A stretch of DNA of 64,000 nt. It comes from M3007 sp964550795. Lineage in GTDB: Bacteria; Bacteroidota; Bacteroidia; Chitinophagales; Saprospiraceae. The stretch lies in assembly GCA_964550795.1 (NCBI GenBank), contig CAZKBH010000007.1, positions 1 to 64,000 on the forward strand. The letters are read 5' to 3'. The notes beneath the pieces are model-generated. The model worked only from the letters and a program-made list of their open reading frames with translations. It did no database searches and was not told where the DNA came from. How positions within the stretch are numbered: the stretch's first letter is position 1; each line of letters starts with the position of its first letter. Shown piece after piece: positions 51,945 to 61,063 of this stretch. The position numbers and the translations under genes were made by a program.

Positions 51945-53580
51945 ACGCCTGCACCTCCGCAGATTTCACCTGCATCACCAAGGCAATAAACGCCGTGAGC
52001 ACCAATGCTTTACCCAGGACTGGAAGTGCCGTAGCAGCCCGCTGAGCGGCCAATTCCGCAGATTTGGGCAAAAAATGGAGTCCAAACCCGAGGCACATCC
52101 AAAATACAACGGTGCCGTAGCCGGTCAAAAATTCCGGGAAAAACTCTGGCCTAAACGAATACGCAATCTGGTGCAGCATTTGCCCGGCCTTTTCCATTCC
52201 ATCGGCCCGGAAGAATATCCAGCAAAAACATACAAAGTGAAAGGTCAACAGCCCGCCCAAGGCTTTGCGAAGTCCACTTGGTTTGCCAGGGAACGCCATT
52301 TTGATCCATTTTTCTGTGGCTAATGCAAGGCCGTGCAGGACCCCCCAAAGTATAAACCTGGAGGCTGCTCCGTGCCACAAACCGCCCAGCAACATCGTGG
52401 CAAACAGGTTGAAATTGGTCGAAAGCGCGTGTTGGTCTCTGCGAGCAAGCGCTGGGAGCACCACAATGCCCGCGACCGCAGACCACAAGGCCAACCACCA
52501 CCATTCCCCTTTCATGGCACTAAATGTGGCAATTCCGAGCGAAATAGCCAAAAAACCACCCGTTACCAACCAGGTTCCTGCGCTGTTGCCCCGGTTTCCG
52601 CCCAAGGGTATGTACAGGTAGTCGCGCAGCCAGGTTGAGAGCGAAATATGCCATCGTCGCCAGAATTCCGTGACGCTGAGGGACTGGTATGGGGAGTTGA
52701 AATTATCGAGAAACTTAAAGCCCATGAGCAGGGCAATGCCGATGGCCATTTCCGAATAACCCGAAAAATCACAATAAATCTGAAGCGCGTAGCCATACAC
52801 CGCGAACATATTTTCCAACCCCGTGTATTGCTGCGGCGACTCAAAAACCCGATCCACAAAATTCACACTGATATAGTCTGAAATGACCGCTTTTTTGAAT
52901 AATCCAGAACAAATCAGGAAAAAACCTCGTCCAAAATCCGCCTTGGAAACAAAAACAGGCACCCGGATCTGAGGCAAAAAATCGGCTGCGCGCACAATTG
53001 GACCAGCCACCATTTGTGGAAAAAACGTCACATAGAACGCGTAATCGAGCATATTATCCAGCGCCTTCAGTTGCCCACGGTACACATCAATGGTGTAACT
53101 CAGCGACTGGAAAGTGAAGAAGGAAATACCGGCTGGCAGGAATAAATAACGCGGGTCGTAGGGCTTATCAAGTATTTCAGTGAAAAGTTCGGAGTACAGA
53201 TTGTACTTGAAATAGACCAACATCCCCAAGTTGACCACCAGGCTGACCACTAGCAAGATCGTTTTTCGGCTTTTCGTTTTGGCCTGGCCCATCCAGCGCG
53301 CCAGGGTAAAATCCACGACCACAATCACCACGTGCAGCAACCAAAAAATGCCCGCACACTTGAAGTAAAAATAAAGCGAAAAAATGGTCACCCAAGCAAT
53401 GCGCAGACGGTCGTGGCGCATCAAAACTTGATACACCGCGTACATGCCCAGGAAGAAAAACAAAAAAAGCCCACTGCTAAAAAGCAAGGGCGAAACGGTC
53501 TCGTACTGGCCCAACTCATTGATAATGAGGGGACTTCTGCGCAGTTCTTCTAGTATTTTGCTCAGGTCAAAGTCAAACAC
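51925..53580 (-). CDS. MBOAT family membrane O-acyltransferase (DltB/AlgI-like)
   Basis: A 551-residue polytopic protein with about 11 membrane segments that transfers acyl groups to an extracytoplasmic acceptor. The AlgI/DltB-type core is clear: FLPAGISFFTFQSLSYTIDVYRG, FFPQMVAGPIVRAADFLPQ, EFWRRWHISLSTWLRDYLYIPLGG and GLWHGAASRFILWGVLHG, with the conserved His in the last motif. An AlgJ/AlgX-like partner is not next to it. Acetylation of a surface polysaccharide is the most likely role; the acceptor is unknown. It converges with, and overlaps, the gene at 50292. TACCTTCG on the minus strand at 53585-53592 could be its -7 element. Confidence 0.9.
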   Translation of the reverse strand: MFDFDLSKILEELRRSPLIINELGQYETVSPLLFSSGLFLFFFLGMYAVYQVLMRHDRLRIAWVTIFSLYFYFKCAGIFWLLHVVIVVVDFTLARWMGQAKTKSRKTILLVVSLVVNLGMLVYFKYNLYSELFTEILDKPYDPRYLFLPAGISFFTFQSLSYTIDVYRGQLKALDNMLDYAFYVTFFPQMVAGPIVRAADFLPQIRVPVFVSKADFGRGFFLICSGLFKKAVISDYISVNFVDRVFESPQQYTGLENMFAVYGYALQIYCDFSGYSEMAIGIALLMGFKFLDNFNSPYQSLSVTEFWRRWHISLSTWLRDYLYIPLGGNRGNSAGTWLVTGGFLAISLGIATFSAMKGEWWWLALWSAVAGIVVLPALARRDQHALSTNFNLFATMLLGGLWHGAASRFILWGVLHGLALATEKWIKMAFPGKPSGLRKALGGLLTFHFVCFCWIFFRADGMEKAGQMLHQIAYSFRPEFFPEFLTGYGTVVFWMCLGFGLHFLPKSAELAAQRAATALPVLGKALVLTAFIALVMQVKSAEVQAFIYFQF

Positions 53581-53647
53581 GGCGCGAAGGTAGGAAACGC
53601 GGATAATGCAAATGGAAAGGAGTGCTGCGGTTTTTTTTCAAGGCGTT

Positions 53648-53683
53648 GGAATGTCCCATTTTCAGTGCAAAATGGAGCATTCC
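53648..53683 (-). terminator. Hairpin directly after the sugar porter stop
   Basis: GGAATG-TC-CCATTTT pairs with AAAATGG-AG-CATTCC around 6 nt, abutting the stop codon at 53684. There is no clean T tract, so it may act as a terminator or as a 3'-end stabiliser. Confidence 0.5.
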
Positions 53684-55000
53684 TTACTCAACCAGTCGTT
53701 TTTGCAAATCTTCCAAAGAAACCCCTTTCGTTTCGGGCATCATGCGCCAAACGTAGATGAGTTGGAAAACCATCATAAAGCTGAAAAATGCGAAAATGGG
53801 TCCGCCGCCTAATTTGGTTGCCAGTACAGGAAATACGCTGGCAATCACAGCAGCAAACACCCAGTGTGTCAGGCTACCCAATGACATACCAGAAGCGCGA
53901 ACGGAGTTGGGGAAAATTTCAGAGATAAATACCCAAATCACCGCACCTTGACCAATGGCGTGGCTCGCGATAAACGCAAAAATGTACAATGGAACATTGG
54001 CATAAGATTCGGTGTAAAACGCCATAGCAATGAGCGCCAGGGACCCGATATAGCCCACCGATCCGATGTACATGAGCGTCCGCCGCCCAAAACGGTCAAT
54101 CAAAAACCATCCAAAAAAGGTGAAAACCAGATTTACCACCCCGATGCCGGCGGTGGAAAGCAGTGCACTATCCTTGCCAAGGCCGGTCATTTCAAAAATA
54201 CGTGGGGCATAATAGATCACCGCATTGATGCCCGAAACTTGGTTAAAAAAGGCAAATAAAAAGGCTAGAATAATTGGGAGACGATACTTTTTAGAGAAAA
54301 AAGGTTCTTTGGGCACACCTTTTTCCTGATCCGATGAGCTGCGAATTTCTTCCACTGCTTTGTCAACTTCCGGGTCCGTAATCGCCAGTACTTTTCTTGC
54401 GGCAGCCTCATCCCCTTTTTGAAGCAATAACCAACGGGGTGTTTCGGGCGTAAAAAGCATCATCACCGTAAACACCAGGGATGGAAGGGCAACAATTCCA
54501 AGCATCCAGCGCCAATCGTTTTCACCGCCTACGCCCAATAGCAGATAATTGGAAACATAAGCGAGCAGGATGCCCAACACAATATTTACCTGGAAGGAGA
54601 TAACCATCCGCCCACGATATTTAGGTGGTGCAATCTCCGAGATATAAACAGGCGCCACTACGGAAGAGGCACCAATACTCAAACCTCCCATGAATCGAAA
54701 AAACATAAACGTGTACACATCCTGGGCAAGTGCCGCGCCAATGGACGACACTAAAAACAAAATCCCAATCCAGAGCAGTGTCTTTTTTCGGCCAATTTTA
54801 TCGGCAGGAATACCGCCGAAAGCTGCGCCAAATACGGTTCCGTAGAGGGCCATACCGATGGCCATGCCGTGCGTCCAGGCATCGAGGTTCCAAAGTTTTT
54901 GGATGGTTTGTTCGGCACCTGAAATAACCGCGGTGTCCAAACCAAAAAGGAAACCGCCGAGGCCGACGGTGATAGACCAGAGTACAAGTTTGCTATTCAT
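53684..55000 (-). CDS. Sugar porter family MFS transporter
   Basis: A 438-residue, 12-helix transporter that imports a sugar, probably with protons. The ATG at 55000 gives MNSKLVLWSITVGLGGFLFGLDTAVISGA, the normal start of the family; the frame to 55240 is not part of it. Signatures are DKIGRKKTLLWIG, RFMGGLSIGASSVVAPVYISE-APPKYRGR, PETPRWLL, and the C-terminal PETKGVSLEDLQKRL. The FNQVSGINAVIYYAPRIFE stretch is a substrate-side motif common to GLUT/XylE-type carriers. No catabolic enzymes are adjacent. Confidence 0.93.
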   Translation of the reverse strand: MNSKLVLWSITVGLGGFLFGLDTAVISGAEQTIQKLWNLDAWTHGMAIGMALYGTVFGAAFGGIPADKIGRKKTLLWIGILFLVSSIGAALAQDVYTFMFFRFMGGLSIGASSVVAPVYISEIAPPKYRGRMVISFQVNIVLGILLAYVSNYLLLGVGGENDWRWMLGIVALPSLVFTVMMLFTPETPRWLLLQKGDEAAARKVLAITDPEVDKAVEEIRSSSDQEKGVPKEPFFSKKYRLPIILAFLFAFFNQVSGINAVIYYAPRIFEMTGLGKDSALLSTAGIGVVNLVFTFFGWFLIDRFGRRTLMYIGSVGYIGSLALIAMAFYTESYANVPLYIFAFIASHAIGQGAVIWVFISEIFPNSVRASGMSLGSLTHWVFAAVIASVFPVLATKLGGGPIFAFFSFMMVFQLIYVWRMMPETKGVSLEDLQKRLVE

Positions 55001-55132
55001 AGAAAGGGAAAAAGTGAAGGCACCAAGGTAGCAGGTTTTTGGTGTGCACAAAAAAAACAAATTACCAAAAAATGGCTGTTTATGCGTTAATTTCAAGTTG
55101 AGATGGATGCATTCCCTCCCCCATACTTTTCC

Positions 55133-55140
55133 TATTTTTG
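55133..55140 (+). promoter_or_regulatory. Candidate -7 element of the aguA-aguB operon
   Basis: TATTTTTG fits TAnnTTTG, 20 bp before the aguA ATG. The -33 box is unclear. Confidence 0.4.
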
Positions 55141-55159
55141 CCGCTAATTTTACACAAAA

Positions 55160-56194
55160 ATGCAGACCAAAACGATGCCCCGCAGACTTCCCGCCGAGTG
55201 GGAACCCCAAAGTGCTGTCCAGCTTACTTTTCCGCATCAAGGCACTGACTGGGCGGAGGTGCTGGAGATGGTTATGCCTTGTTTTTTAGAAATTGCAGCA
55301 ACGATTGCCCAGTTCCAACCAGTGCTCATCGTATGCAGGAATGCTGAAGAAACACGCAAAACACTTTCGGAAGCCTTGGCCAGCAATTGTCGGCTGGTTG
55401 AATGTCCCAGCAATGACACCTGGGCACGAGATCACGGCGGAATTACCGTAGAGGAATCTGGAAAACCAGTCGTCCTGGATTTTGTCTTTAATGGTTGGGG
55501 ACTCAAATTTCCGGCGGATCAGGACAATCAAATTACCCGACACCTATATCGTAAAGGTGTGTTCGCTGCCGAAATCCAGCACGGCGGACTGGCACTCGAG
55601 GGGGGCGCGCTGGAAAGTGATGGGATGGGGACCTTGTTGACCACCGCCGAATGCCTGCTCTCACCCAACCGAAATCCACATTTAAGCAAGGCGGAAACCG
55701 AAACCTATCTGAAAAATATCTTCGGATTACAACGGGTGCTCTGGCTCCACCATGGTTATCTCGCTGGCGACGATACGGATTCTCACATTGACACACTCGC
55801 TCGGTTCTGCTCACCTGACACCATTGCTTATGTGCAATGCCCGGACCCGAATGACGAACACTACACCGAGCTGCAAAAAATGGAGGAGGAACTGCGCGGA
55901 TTTAAAACCATGGAAGGAAAACCTTATCAACTTGTTCCACTTCCCTGGCCAGATGCCTGCTTTGATGAAGCCGGGAATCGTCTTCCCGCCACTTATGCTA
56001 ATTTTTTAATTATAAATAGGGCCATACTTGTGCCAACCTACCAAGTTCCACAAGACGAAGCAGCACTTCAAATTTTCAAGCAGCTTTTTCCCAATCACAA
56101 AGTAATCGGCATTGATTGTCGCCCCCTAATCCTCCAACACGGCTCCCTACACTGTGTCACCATGCAATACCCCGCGAATGTTGTTGTAATGTAG
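55160..56194 (+). CDS. aguA: Agmatine deiminase
   Basis: A 344-residue enzyme that hydrolyses agmatine to N-carbamoylputrescine in putrescine synthesis. Family motifs are complete: SNDTWARDHGG, HGGLALEGGALESDG, HHGYLAGDDTDSHIDTLARF with the catalytic His/Asp, YANFLIINRA, and the active-site Cys in QHGSLHCVTMQYP. It is followed 59 bp later by the amidase that performs the next step. An alternative ATG at residue 6 is possible. The gap to the next gene carries the 14-nt repeat array. Confidence 0.95.
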   Translation: MQTKTMPRRLPAEWEPQSAVQLTFPHQGTDWAEVLEMVMPCFLEIAATIAQFQPVLIVCRNAEETRKTLSEALASNCRLVECPSNDTWARDHGGITVEESGKPVVLDFVFNGWGLKFPADQDNQITRHLYRKGVFAAEIQHGGLALEGGALESDGMGTLLTTAECLLSPNRNPHLSKAETETYLKNIFGLQRVLWLHHGYLAGDDTDSHIDTLARFCSPDTIAYVQCPDPNDEHYTELQKMEEELRGFKTMEGKPYQLVPLPWPDACFDEAGNRLPATYANFLIINRAILVPTYQVPQDEAALQIFKQLFPNHKVIGIDCRPLILQHGSLHCVTMQYPANVVVM

Positions 56195-56196
56195 GT

Positions 56197-56247
56197 ATTC
56201 ATCATCCATCATTCATCATCCATCATTCATCATCCATCATTCATCAC
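56197..56247. repeat. 14-nt tandem repeat ahead of aguB
   Basis: ATTCATCATCCATC is repeated three times exactly plus a 9-nt partial copy, beginning 2 nt after the aguA stop and ending 6 nt before the aguB ATG. Confidence 0.92.
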
Positions 56248-56253
56248 TGTCGT

Positions 56254-57141
56254 ATGAAAATCGGTTTCGTCCAACAATCCTGCACCACCGACAAGCAGGC
56301 TAATATTGAAAAATCCATCGCTGGCATCGCAAAATGTGCGGCCGAAGGGGCTGTGTTGGTGATTTTACAGGAGTTGCATTGCGGCATTTATTTCTGTCAG
56401 GCGGAAGAAACAGAGATGTTCGACCTTGCCGAGCCGATTCCTGGTCCAGATACGGAGGTGTTTGCGGCAGCAGCTCAAAAATATGGGGTAGTGCTGGTAA
56501 CCTCTCTTTTTGAAAAACGCGCCCCTGGACTGTACCATAACACGGCTGTAGTTTTTGAAAAAGACGGCTCTATTGCTGGTAAGTATCGGAAAATGCATAT
56601 TCCGGACGATCCGGCCTACTACGAGAAATTTTATTTCACTCCGGGGGATTTAGGCTTTAAACCCATCCAAACTTCCGTTGGAAAACTTGGCGTACTCGTT
56701 TGTTGGGATCAATGGTACCCGGAAGCAGCAAGATTGATGGCTTTGGCCGGGGCAGAAATACTCATTTATCCAACAGCCATTGGCTGGGAAAGCTCCGATC
56801 CGGGGGAAGAAAAAAATCGCCAGCATNNNNNNNNNNATGGTGCCTGGTTCACGATTCAGCGTGGCCATGCGGTGGCAAATGGCTTGCCCGTAATTGCAGT
56901 GAATAGGGTAGGGCATGAGCAAGATTGGACGGGCGTTACGGGTGGAATTCAGTTTTGGGGACAAAGTTTTATAGCCGGCCCACAGGGAGAGGTGTTATAT
57001 TTGGCTAGTCAAGATCAGGAAGAAAATGTTGTTTTTGACCTGGATACCAGTAGAACAGAGGCCGTTCGGCGCATCTGGCCCTTCTTCCGAGACCGTCGTA
57101 TTGACTTTTATGGGGGATTAACCGAGCGATATTTGGATTGA
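56254..57141 (+). CDS. aguB: N-carbamoylputrescine amidase (nitrilase family), interrupted by an assembly gap
   Basis: This carbon-nitrogen hydrolase converts N-carbamoylputrescine to putrescine, completing the pathway begun by AguA. ATG 56254 begins the family N-terminus MKIGFVQQSCTTDKQANI. The Glu-Lys-Cys triad is in LQELHCGIYFCQ, KYRKMHIPDDP and GVLVCWDQWYPEAARL. WESSDPGEEKNRQH and GAWFTIQRGHAVANGLPV flank ten N. Homologues have these segments joined, so the gap may be spurious (see findings). The frame continues through it. The ATG lies 6 nt after the repeat array. Confidence 0.93.
   Translation: MKIGFVQQSCTTDKQANIEKSIAGIAKCAAEGAVLVILQELHCGIYFCQAEETEMFDLAEPIPGPDTEVFAAAAQKYGVVLVTSLFEKRAPGLYHNTAVVFEKDGSIAGKYRKMHIPDDPAYYEKFYFTPGDLGFKPIQTSVGKLGVLVCWDQWYPEAARLMALAGAEILIYPTAIGWESSDPGEEKNRQHXXXXGAWFTIQRGHAVANGLPVIAVNRVGHEQDWTGVTGGIQFWGQSFIAGPQGEVLYLASQDQEENVVFDLDTSRTEAVRRIWPFFRDRRIDFYGGLTERYLD
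56827..56836. other. Assembly gap of ten N
   Basis: Ten undetermined bases lie within aguB between CAGCAT and ATGGTGCC. The duplicated AT at the two edges suggests that the true sequence may simply overlap. Confidence 0.98.
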
Positions 57142-57251
57142 GTGGCTTGGATTGCCACCCATTCTTACCATAAAAAGACTACGTTCGTCGAAAAAAATAT
57201 CATTTAGAAGACAAATCGTTTCAATCGCTTTTAATAAGATGTCGGGCGTAG

Positions 57252-57259
57252 TACATTTG
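57252..57259 (+). promoter_or_regulatory. Candidate -7 element for the T9SS protein gene
   Basis: TACATTTG fits TAnnTTTG and has a T-rich -33-like patch (57229-57232) 19 nt upstream. It leaves a leader of about 140 nt before the ATG at 57406. Confidence 0.4.
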
Positions 57260-57405
57260 GGGGATACAATTGCAAAAGGCAACTCTTAAAGCGTGTGTGG
57301 GAATCTTTTTTTTCTGTTTGAACGCAAACGGGATTTTCTGAAACCTAAGAAGGGCATAGCAGCTCAAGAGCGGCAATAGTAGTTCACCAATCCGATCTCC
57401 GACTC

Positions 57406-60400
57406 ATGGCAGCAAAGCGTACGAGAAAACTGCTTGTGTGGGCATTATGCCTACACACCTCGCTGGTTTTTAGCCAAGCAACTTTCCAGAGAACTATAGG
57501 TGGTCCCGGCAACGAAGTCGGGACTTGGGTAGTCGAGACCAACGACGGTTACTTGGTATCGGGGCACGTCACGAGTCTCAATGGTAACCAGGATGCGCTT
57601 TTAGTCCGCCTCGACGCATCAGGCAATTCCCTTTGGCAAAAACGTTTTGGCGCTGCAAAAGCAGACGCTTTCCATGCGGCAGTCGCCACCCCTGATGGCG
57701 GGTTTGTGGCTGTAGGCGAAACGTACAGCTTCGGTGCTGGCAGCGCTGACTTTTTCATGGTAAAGGTAGATGCTTCCGGTGCTGTTGTTTGGAGCCGGAC
57801 TGCCGGTCTTATTGGATATAATGACATAGCCAAAAGTGTTATGCTCATTGAAGGAGGTGGTTTTTTGGTTGCAGGTTCTACAACCCCCGTAGGCGGAATG
57901 GTCTCTAATTCAGTGTTTATTCGTTTGGATTCGGATGGCAACACGCTCTGGAGCAGAACTTGTGTCACGAACAACGGCAACCAACTGTTGAGCAATTATA
58001 TCGCAGGAAACATAGTATATGCAAGCGGCAGTGTTGGCGTGTCAGCATCTATGATTCGAATGGATTTTGCAACGGGTGCTTTTTTGAGCACCAATGCCTA
58101 TACCGGTATCAATACGGGTACACTTTCCTATCAACAACCGACTCAGGACGGTAATCTTGTTTTAGCTGACCATATTCGTTCGGCTCCTTCCAGCACGGAT
58201 ATGTGGGTGCAAAAAGTCAACCCAACTTCGGGGAAAGTCCTCTGGTCAAAAGCGTATTCCAAACCCAACGATAACCTTCGTGGCCGGATTGAAAGACTAG
58301 ACGACGGTGGTTTTTTGCTGGTTCCTTACACCAGTGCAAACGTAACGCAAGCAGACGCAATATTGACCAAAATTGATGCAGACGGAAACCTGGTTTGGTC
58401 CTACAATTTTGGTGGGAATGCATTCGATCGTCTTATGAAGGCGGTGCAAACAGCTGACGGAGGCATCATTGCCGTTGGTGATACACGGAGCAGTAATCTA
58501 AACGGGAACAGCGATATTTTTCTTGTAAAAACAAACTCATCCGGCCAACTTGAGGGGAATTGCGCTGTGGACGCCGGTCTGGAGTCCGCAGATGTTACAG
58601 TGAGCTTCATGCCATTGGCAGCTATGGAGGCAAATTGGATTCAGCCATCTGCCCTCAATATCGTTTCACTTCCGCTAAACTTGACTGGCACGGGTTTTAA
58701 CCCAAATCCTTTTCCCAGTGTAACCCGTACCATCCCACTTTGTCCCGACGCATCCATCAACATTGGCGGAATGGATTATTTCGCACCCAAAATGGTGACC
58801 GATACCATGACCAGCCTGCACGGATGCGATACGATCATTCATTACAATCTCGTACTTAGCCCAGTTAATACGGCTATTCAGGTTGTTGGTTTGTGTAATG
58901 GCCAGACTTATGAGTTGAATGGGATAACCTACACGGCGCCTTCTACAGCATTTGATACCATTCAGGCAACTACCGGCTGCGATACCATTTATACCTACGT
59001 GTTTAAAGCTTGGGCACAACCTACCGCTACGCAGCAAATCTTTTTCTGCCCAGGAGAATCCGTGGTCATTGGAGGCCAAACCTACGCGCAGCCAGGTACT
59101 GTTCAATCAACCATTATGTCTTCCACAGGTGGTTGTGATACCCTTGTTACTTATCAACTCGTGGAACGCCCTCAGCCGACGCAAACCATCCAAATCTCTT
59201 TCTGTTCAGGTGAGCAGGTCGTTGTTGGAGGCGTCGCCTACAATGATTCTAAGACAGTTGAGGTTTCAGTTCCTTCTACCACAGGAGGTTGTGATACCCT
59301 CGTTACTTATCATTTAGAACTTCTACCACAACCCACACGCACAGAAAATATCGGTCTTTGCCCAGGCGAATCCGTATGGATTGGAGGCCAGGCTTATAAT
59401 CAAGCGGGCGTTTTCTCTTTCAAGGAGCCATCCAGCCAAGGCGGATGTGATTCCTTGATTACCTACCACATAGAACATCTTCCACAGCAAACGCGGGAAG
59501 AAACCCGTTGGTTCTGCCCGGGAGAAACCGTAAGCATCGGCGGTCAAATATATAATCAGCCGGGAACAGTTGTGGCCAACTTGGCTTCTGCTACGGGCGG
59601 CTGTGATACTATTGTGACCTACCATTTGTCCTTGAGCGCACAGCCAAGCAGAACGGAAATGTACAGTTTTTGCCCCGGCGAATCAGTGACCATCGCAGGT
59701 CAGACATACCAGCAATCTGGGACGGTGATTGCCAACCTCAATTCCAGCACAGGTGGTTGTGACACCATCGTAACCTACACCCTGGAGTTGCGCCCACAGG
59801 CTTCTCGATCTGAAGTGCGTGGTTTTTGTCCCGGAGAATCGGTTACGATTGCCGGTCAGGAATATCAACAGCCCGGAACCGTCATCGAAAACGTTCAGTC
59901 GCTTACAGGCGGCTGCGATACCGTGGTCACCTATACCTTGCAACACCTTACGCCCGCTCCTTCCAATGTCGCCATTCAATGCCCAAGCGATATTACCGTA
60001 GCTGCTGCTCTGGGCGGTGGACCAACGAGCGTCCTGTATCCACAACCGAATGCGGCAAGCGACTGTGTTTGTCCAGGGATGGATGTACGCAGGACAGTTG
60101 GTTTGGCCTCTGGAAGCTTGTTCCCGGTGGGCGTCACACAAGTTTGTTACAATGTCAAGGATAATTGTGGACAAGAAATGCCCTGCTGTTTCAAAGTGGA
60201 AGTGCGGGAGGAAAACCCATGCGATGTAAAAGAAACGGCTTGCATGAAATACGAGCTGTTGAGTGTAACAGCGGATGCAGGACGCAATAAGACCTACCGG
60301 GTTCGTGTCACAAACCGTTGCGACGAAAAGCTGGTTTACACAGCTATACAAATTCCCTCCGGTACCAAACCTATGGACCCGCTGGATAACACTATGTATG

Positions 60401-60888
60401 AATCTCCGACGGGACGGGATTACCTCGTCCGCAGTCCAAATTTCTCTCCAATATACTCCATTCGTTTCAAAACCACGACCGATAGTATTTCAGCAGGAGG
60501 CTCAGAAATATTTGAATACACCCTTCCTGCGCAAGCAGAGGTGGAGCAATTCAATATAATTTCCTGCTTGTCCACACAGTCCACCTTTGAAGCATACCTC
60601 AACACGCACAAATGTATCGTTGGAATTTCGCCGAATAACTTTGGGGCAAGCTCCAGAGATGCCGGAAATGATCTTTCGCAAAATTCATCTTTGCTGTTTC
60701 CTAACCCAACCAAGGGTGTTTTCTTCGCGGATCTCACTAGCTGGCGAGGACAGAAGTTGCAACTCAACATTACCAACACGCAGGGTCAAAGACTGCTCAC
60801 GGAAAATATGACCAATGGCGCTTATTTCCTGGAAGTTTTGCCCGAAAAAGGGGAGAAAAATACGCTTCGGTTTGTGCTTCAGCGTTGA
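57406..60888 (+). CDS. Large T9SS-secreted repeat protein
   Basis: A 1160-residue surface or extracellular protein. The signal peptide ends near residue 24 (LVFSQ). Residues about 25-385 form a beta-propeller of repeats such as DGGFVAVGETYSFGAGSADFFMVKVDASG. From about 445 to 850 eight cysteine-paired repeats follow (CPGESVxIGGQxYxQPG...TGGCDTxVTY). The first two are 51 residues and the rest are 52. A HYR-like domain (AIQCPSDITVAAALGG...) is at about 855-945. The last 75 residues (LLFPNPTKGVFFADLTS...GAYFLEVLPEKGE) are a type A T9SS C-terminal sorting domain. Adhesion is a possible role. Confidence 0.87.
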   Translation: MAAKRTRKLLVWALCLHTSLVFSQATFQRTIGGPGNEVGTWVVETNDGYLVSGHVTSLNGNQDALLVRLDASGNSLWQKRFGAAKADAFHAAVATPDGGFVAVGETYSFGAGSADFFMVKVDASGAVVWSRTAGLIGYNDIAKSVMLIEGGGFLVAGSTTPVGGMVSNSVFIRLDSDGNTLWSRTCVTNNGNQLLSNYIAGNIVYASGSVGVSASMIRMDFATGAFLSTNAYTGINTGTLSYQQPTQDGNLVLADHIRSAPSSTDMWVQKVNPTSGKVLWSKAYSKPNDNLRGRIERLDDGGFLLVPYTSANVTQADAILTKIDADGNLVWSYNFGGNAFDRLMKAVQTADGGIIAVGDTRSSNLNGNSDIFLVKTNSSGQLEGNCAVDAGLESADVTVSFMPLAAMEANWIQPSALNIVSLPLNLTGTGFNPNPFPSVTRTIPLCPDASINIGGMDYFAPKMVTDTMTSLHGCDTIIHYNLVLSPVNTAIQVVGLCNGQTYELNGITYTAPSTAFDTIQATTGCDTIYTYVFKAWAQPTATQQIFFCPGESVVIGGQTYAQPGTVQSTIMSSTGGCDTLVTYQLVERPQPTQTIQISFCSGEQVVVGGVAYNDSKTVEVSVPSTTGGCDTLVTYHLELLPQPTRTENIGLCPGESVWIGGQAYNQAGVFSFKEPSSQGGCDSLITYHIEHLPQQTREETRWFCPGETVSIGGQIYNQPGTVVANLASATGGCDTIVTYHLSLSAQPSRTEMYSFCPGESVTIAGQTYQQSGTVIANLNSSTGGCDTIVTYTLELRPQASRSEVRGFCPGESVTIAGQEYQQPGTVIENVQSLTGGCDTVVTYTLQHLTPAPSNVAIQCPSDITVAAALGGGPTSVLYPQPNAASDCVCPGMDVRRTVGLASGSLFPVGVTQVCYNVKDNCGQEMPCCFKVEVREENPCDVKETACMKYELLSVTADAGRNKTYRVRVTNRCDEKLVYTAIQIPSGTKPMDPLDNTMYESPTGRDYLVRSPNFSPIYSIRFKTTTDSISAGGSEIFEYTLPAQAEVEQFNIISCLSTQSTFEAYLNTHKCIVGISPNNFGASSRDAGNDLSQNSSLLFPNPTKGVFFADLTSWRGQKLQLNITNTQGQRLLTENMTNGAYFLEVLPEKGEKNTLRFVLQR
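58741..59982 (+). repeat. Eight tandem coding repeats of 153-156 bp
   Basis: Repeat-start Cys codons fall at 58741, 58894, 59047, 59203, 59359, 59515, 59671 and 59827. The first two periods are 153 bp and the rest exactly 156 bp. Each unit has two cysteines. Confidence 0.9.
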
Positions 60889-60906
60889 GTTGTACCTTTC
60901 ACACCA

Positions 60907-60947
60907 AAAAAAACTCGCTCCGGCAATAAGCTGGAGCGAGTTTTTTT
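60907..60947 (+). terminator. Terminator of the T9SS protein gene
   Basis: AAACTCGCTCC pairs with GGAGCGAGTTT around an 11-nt loop and continues into a T7 run, 18 bp after the stop. Confidence 0.92.
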
Positions 60948-61063
60948 ATTCAAAAAGGACGCAAATTTTGAAATAACCACCGTCGAGCGTGTAGCATATA
61001 AAATTCCAAAACTATCTAAAACTGAGATGAACCCAACATCGTTTTGACTGTTTGAAGCCCATT

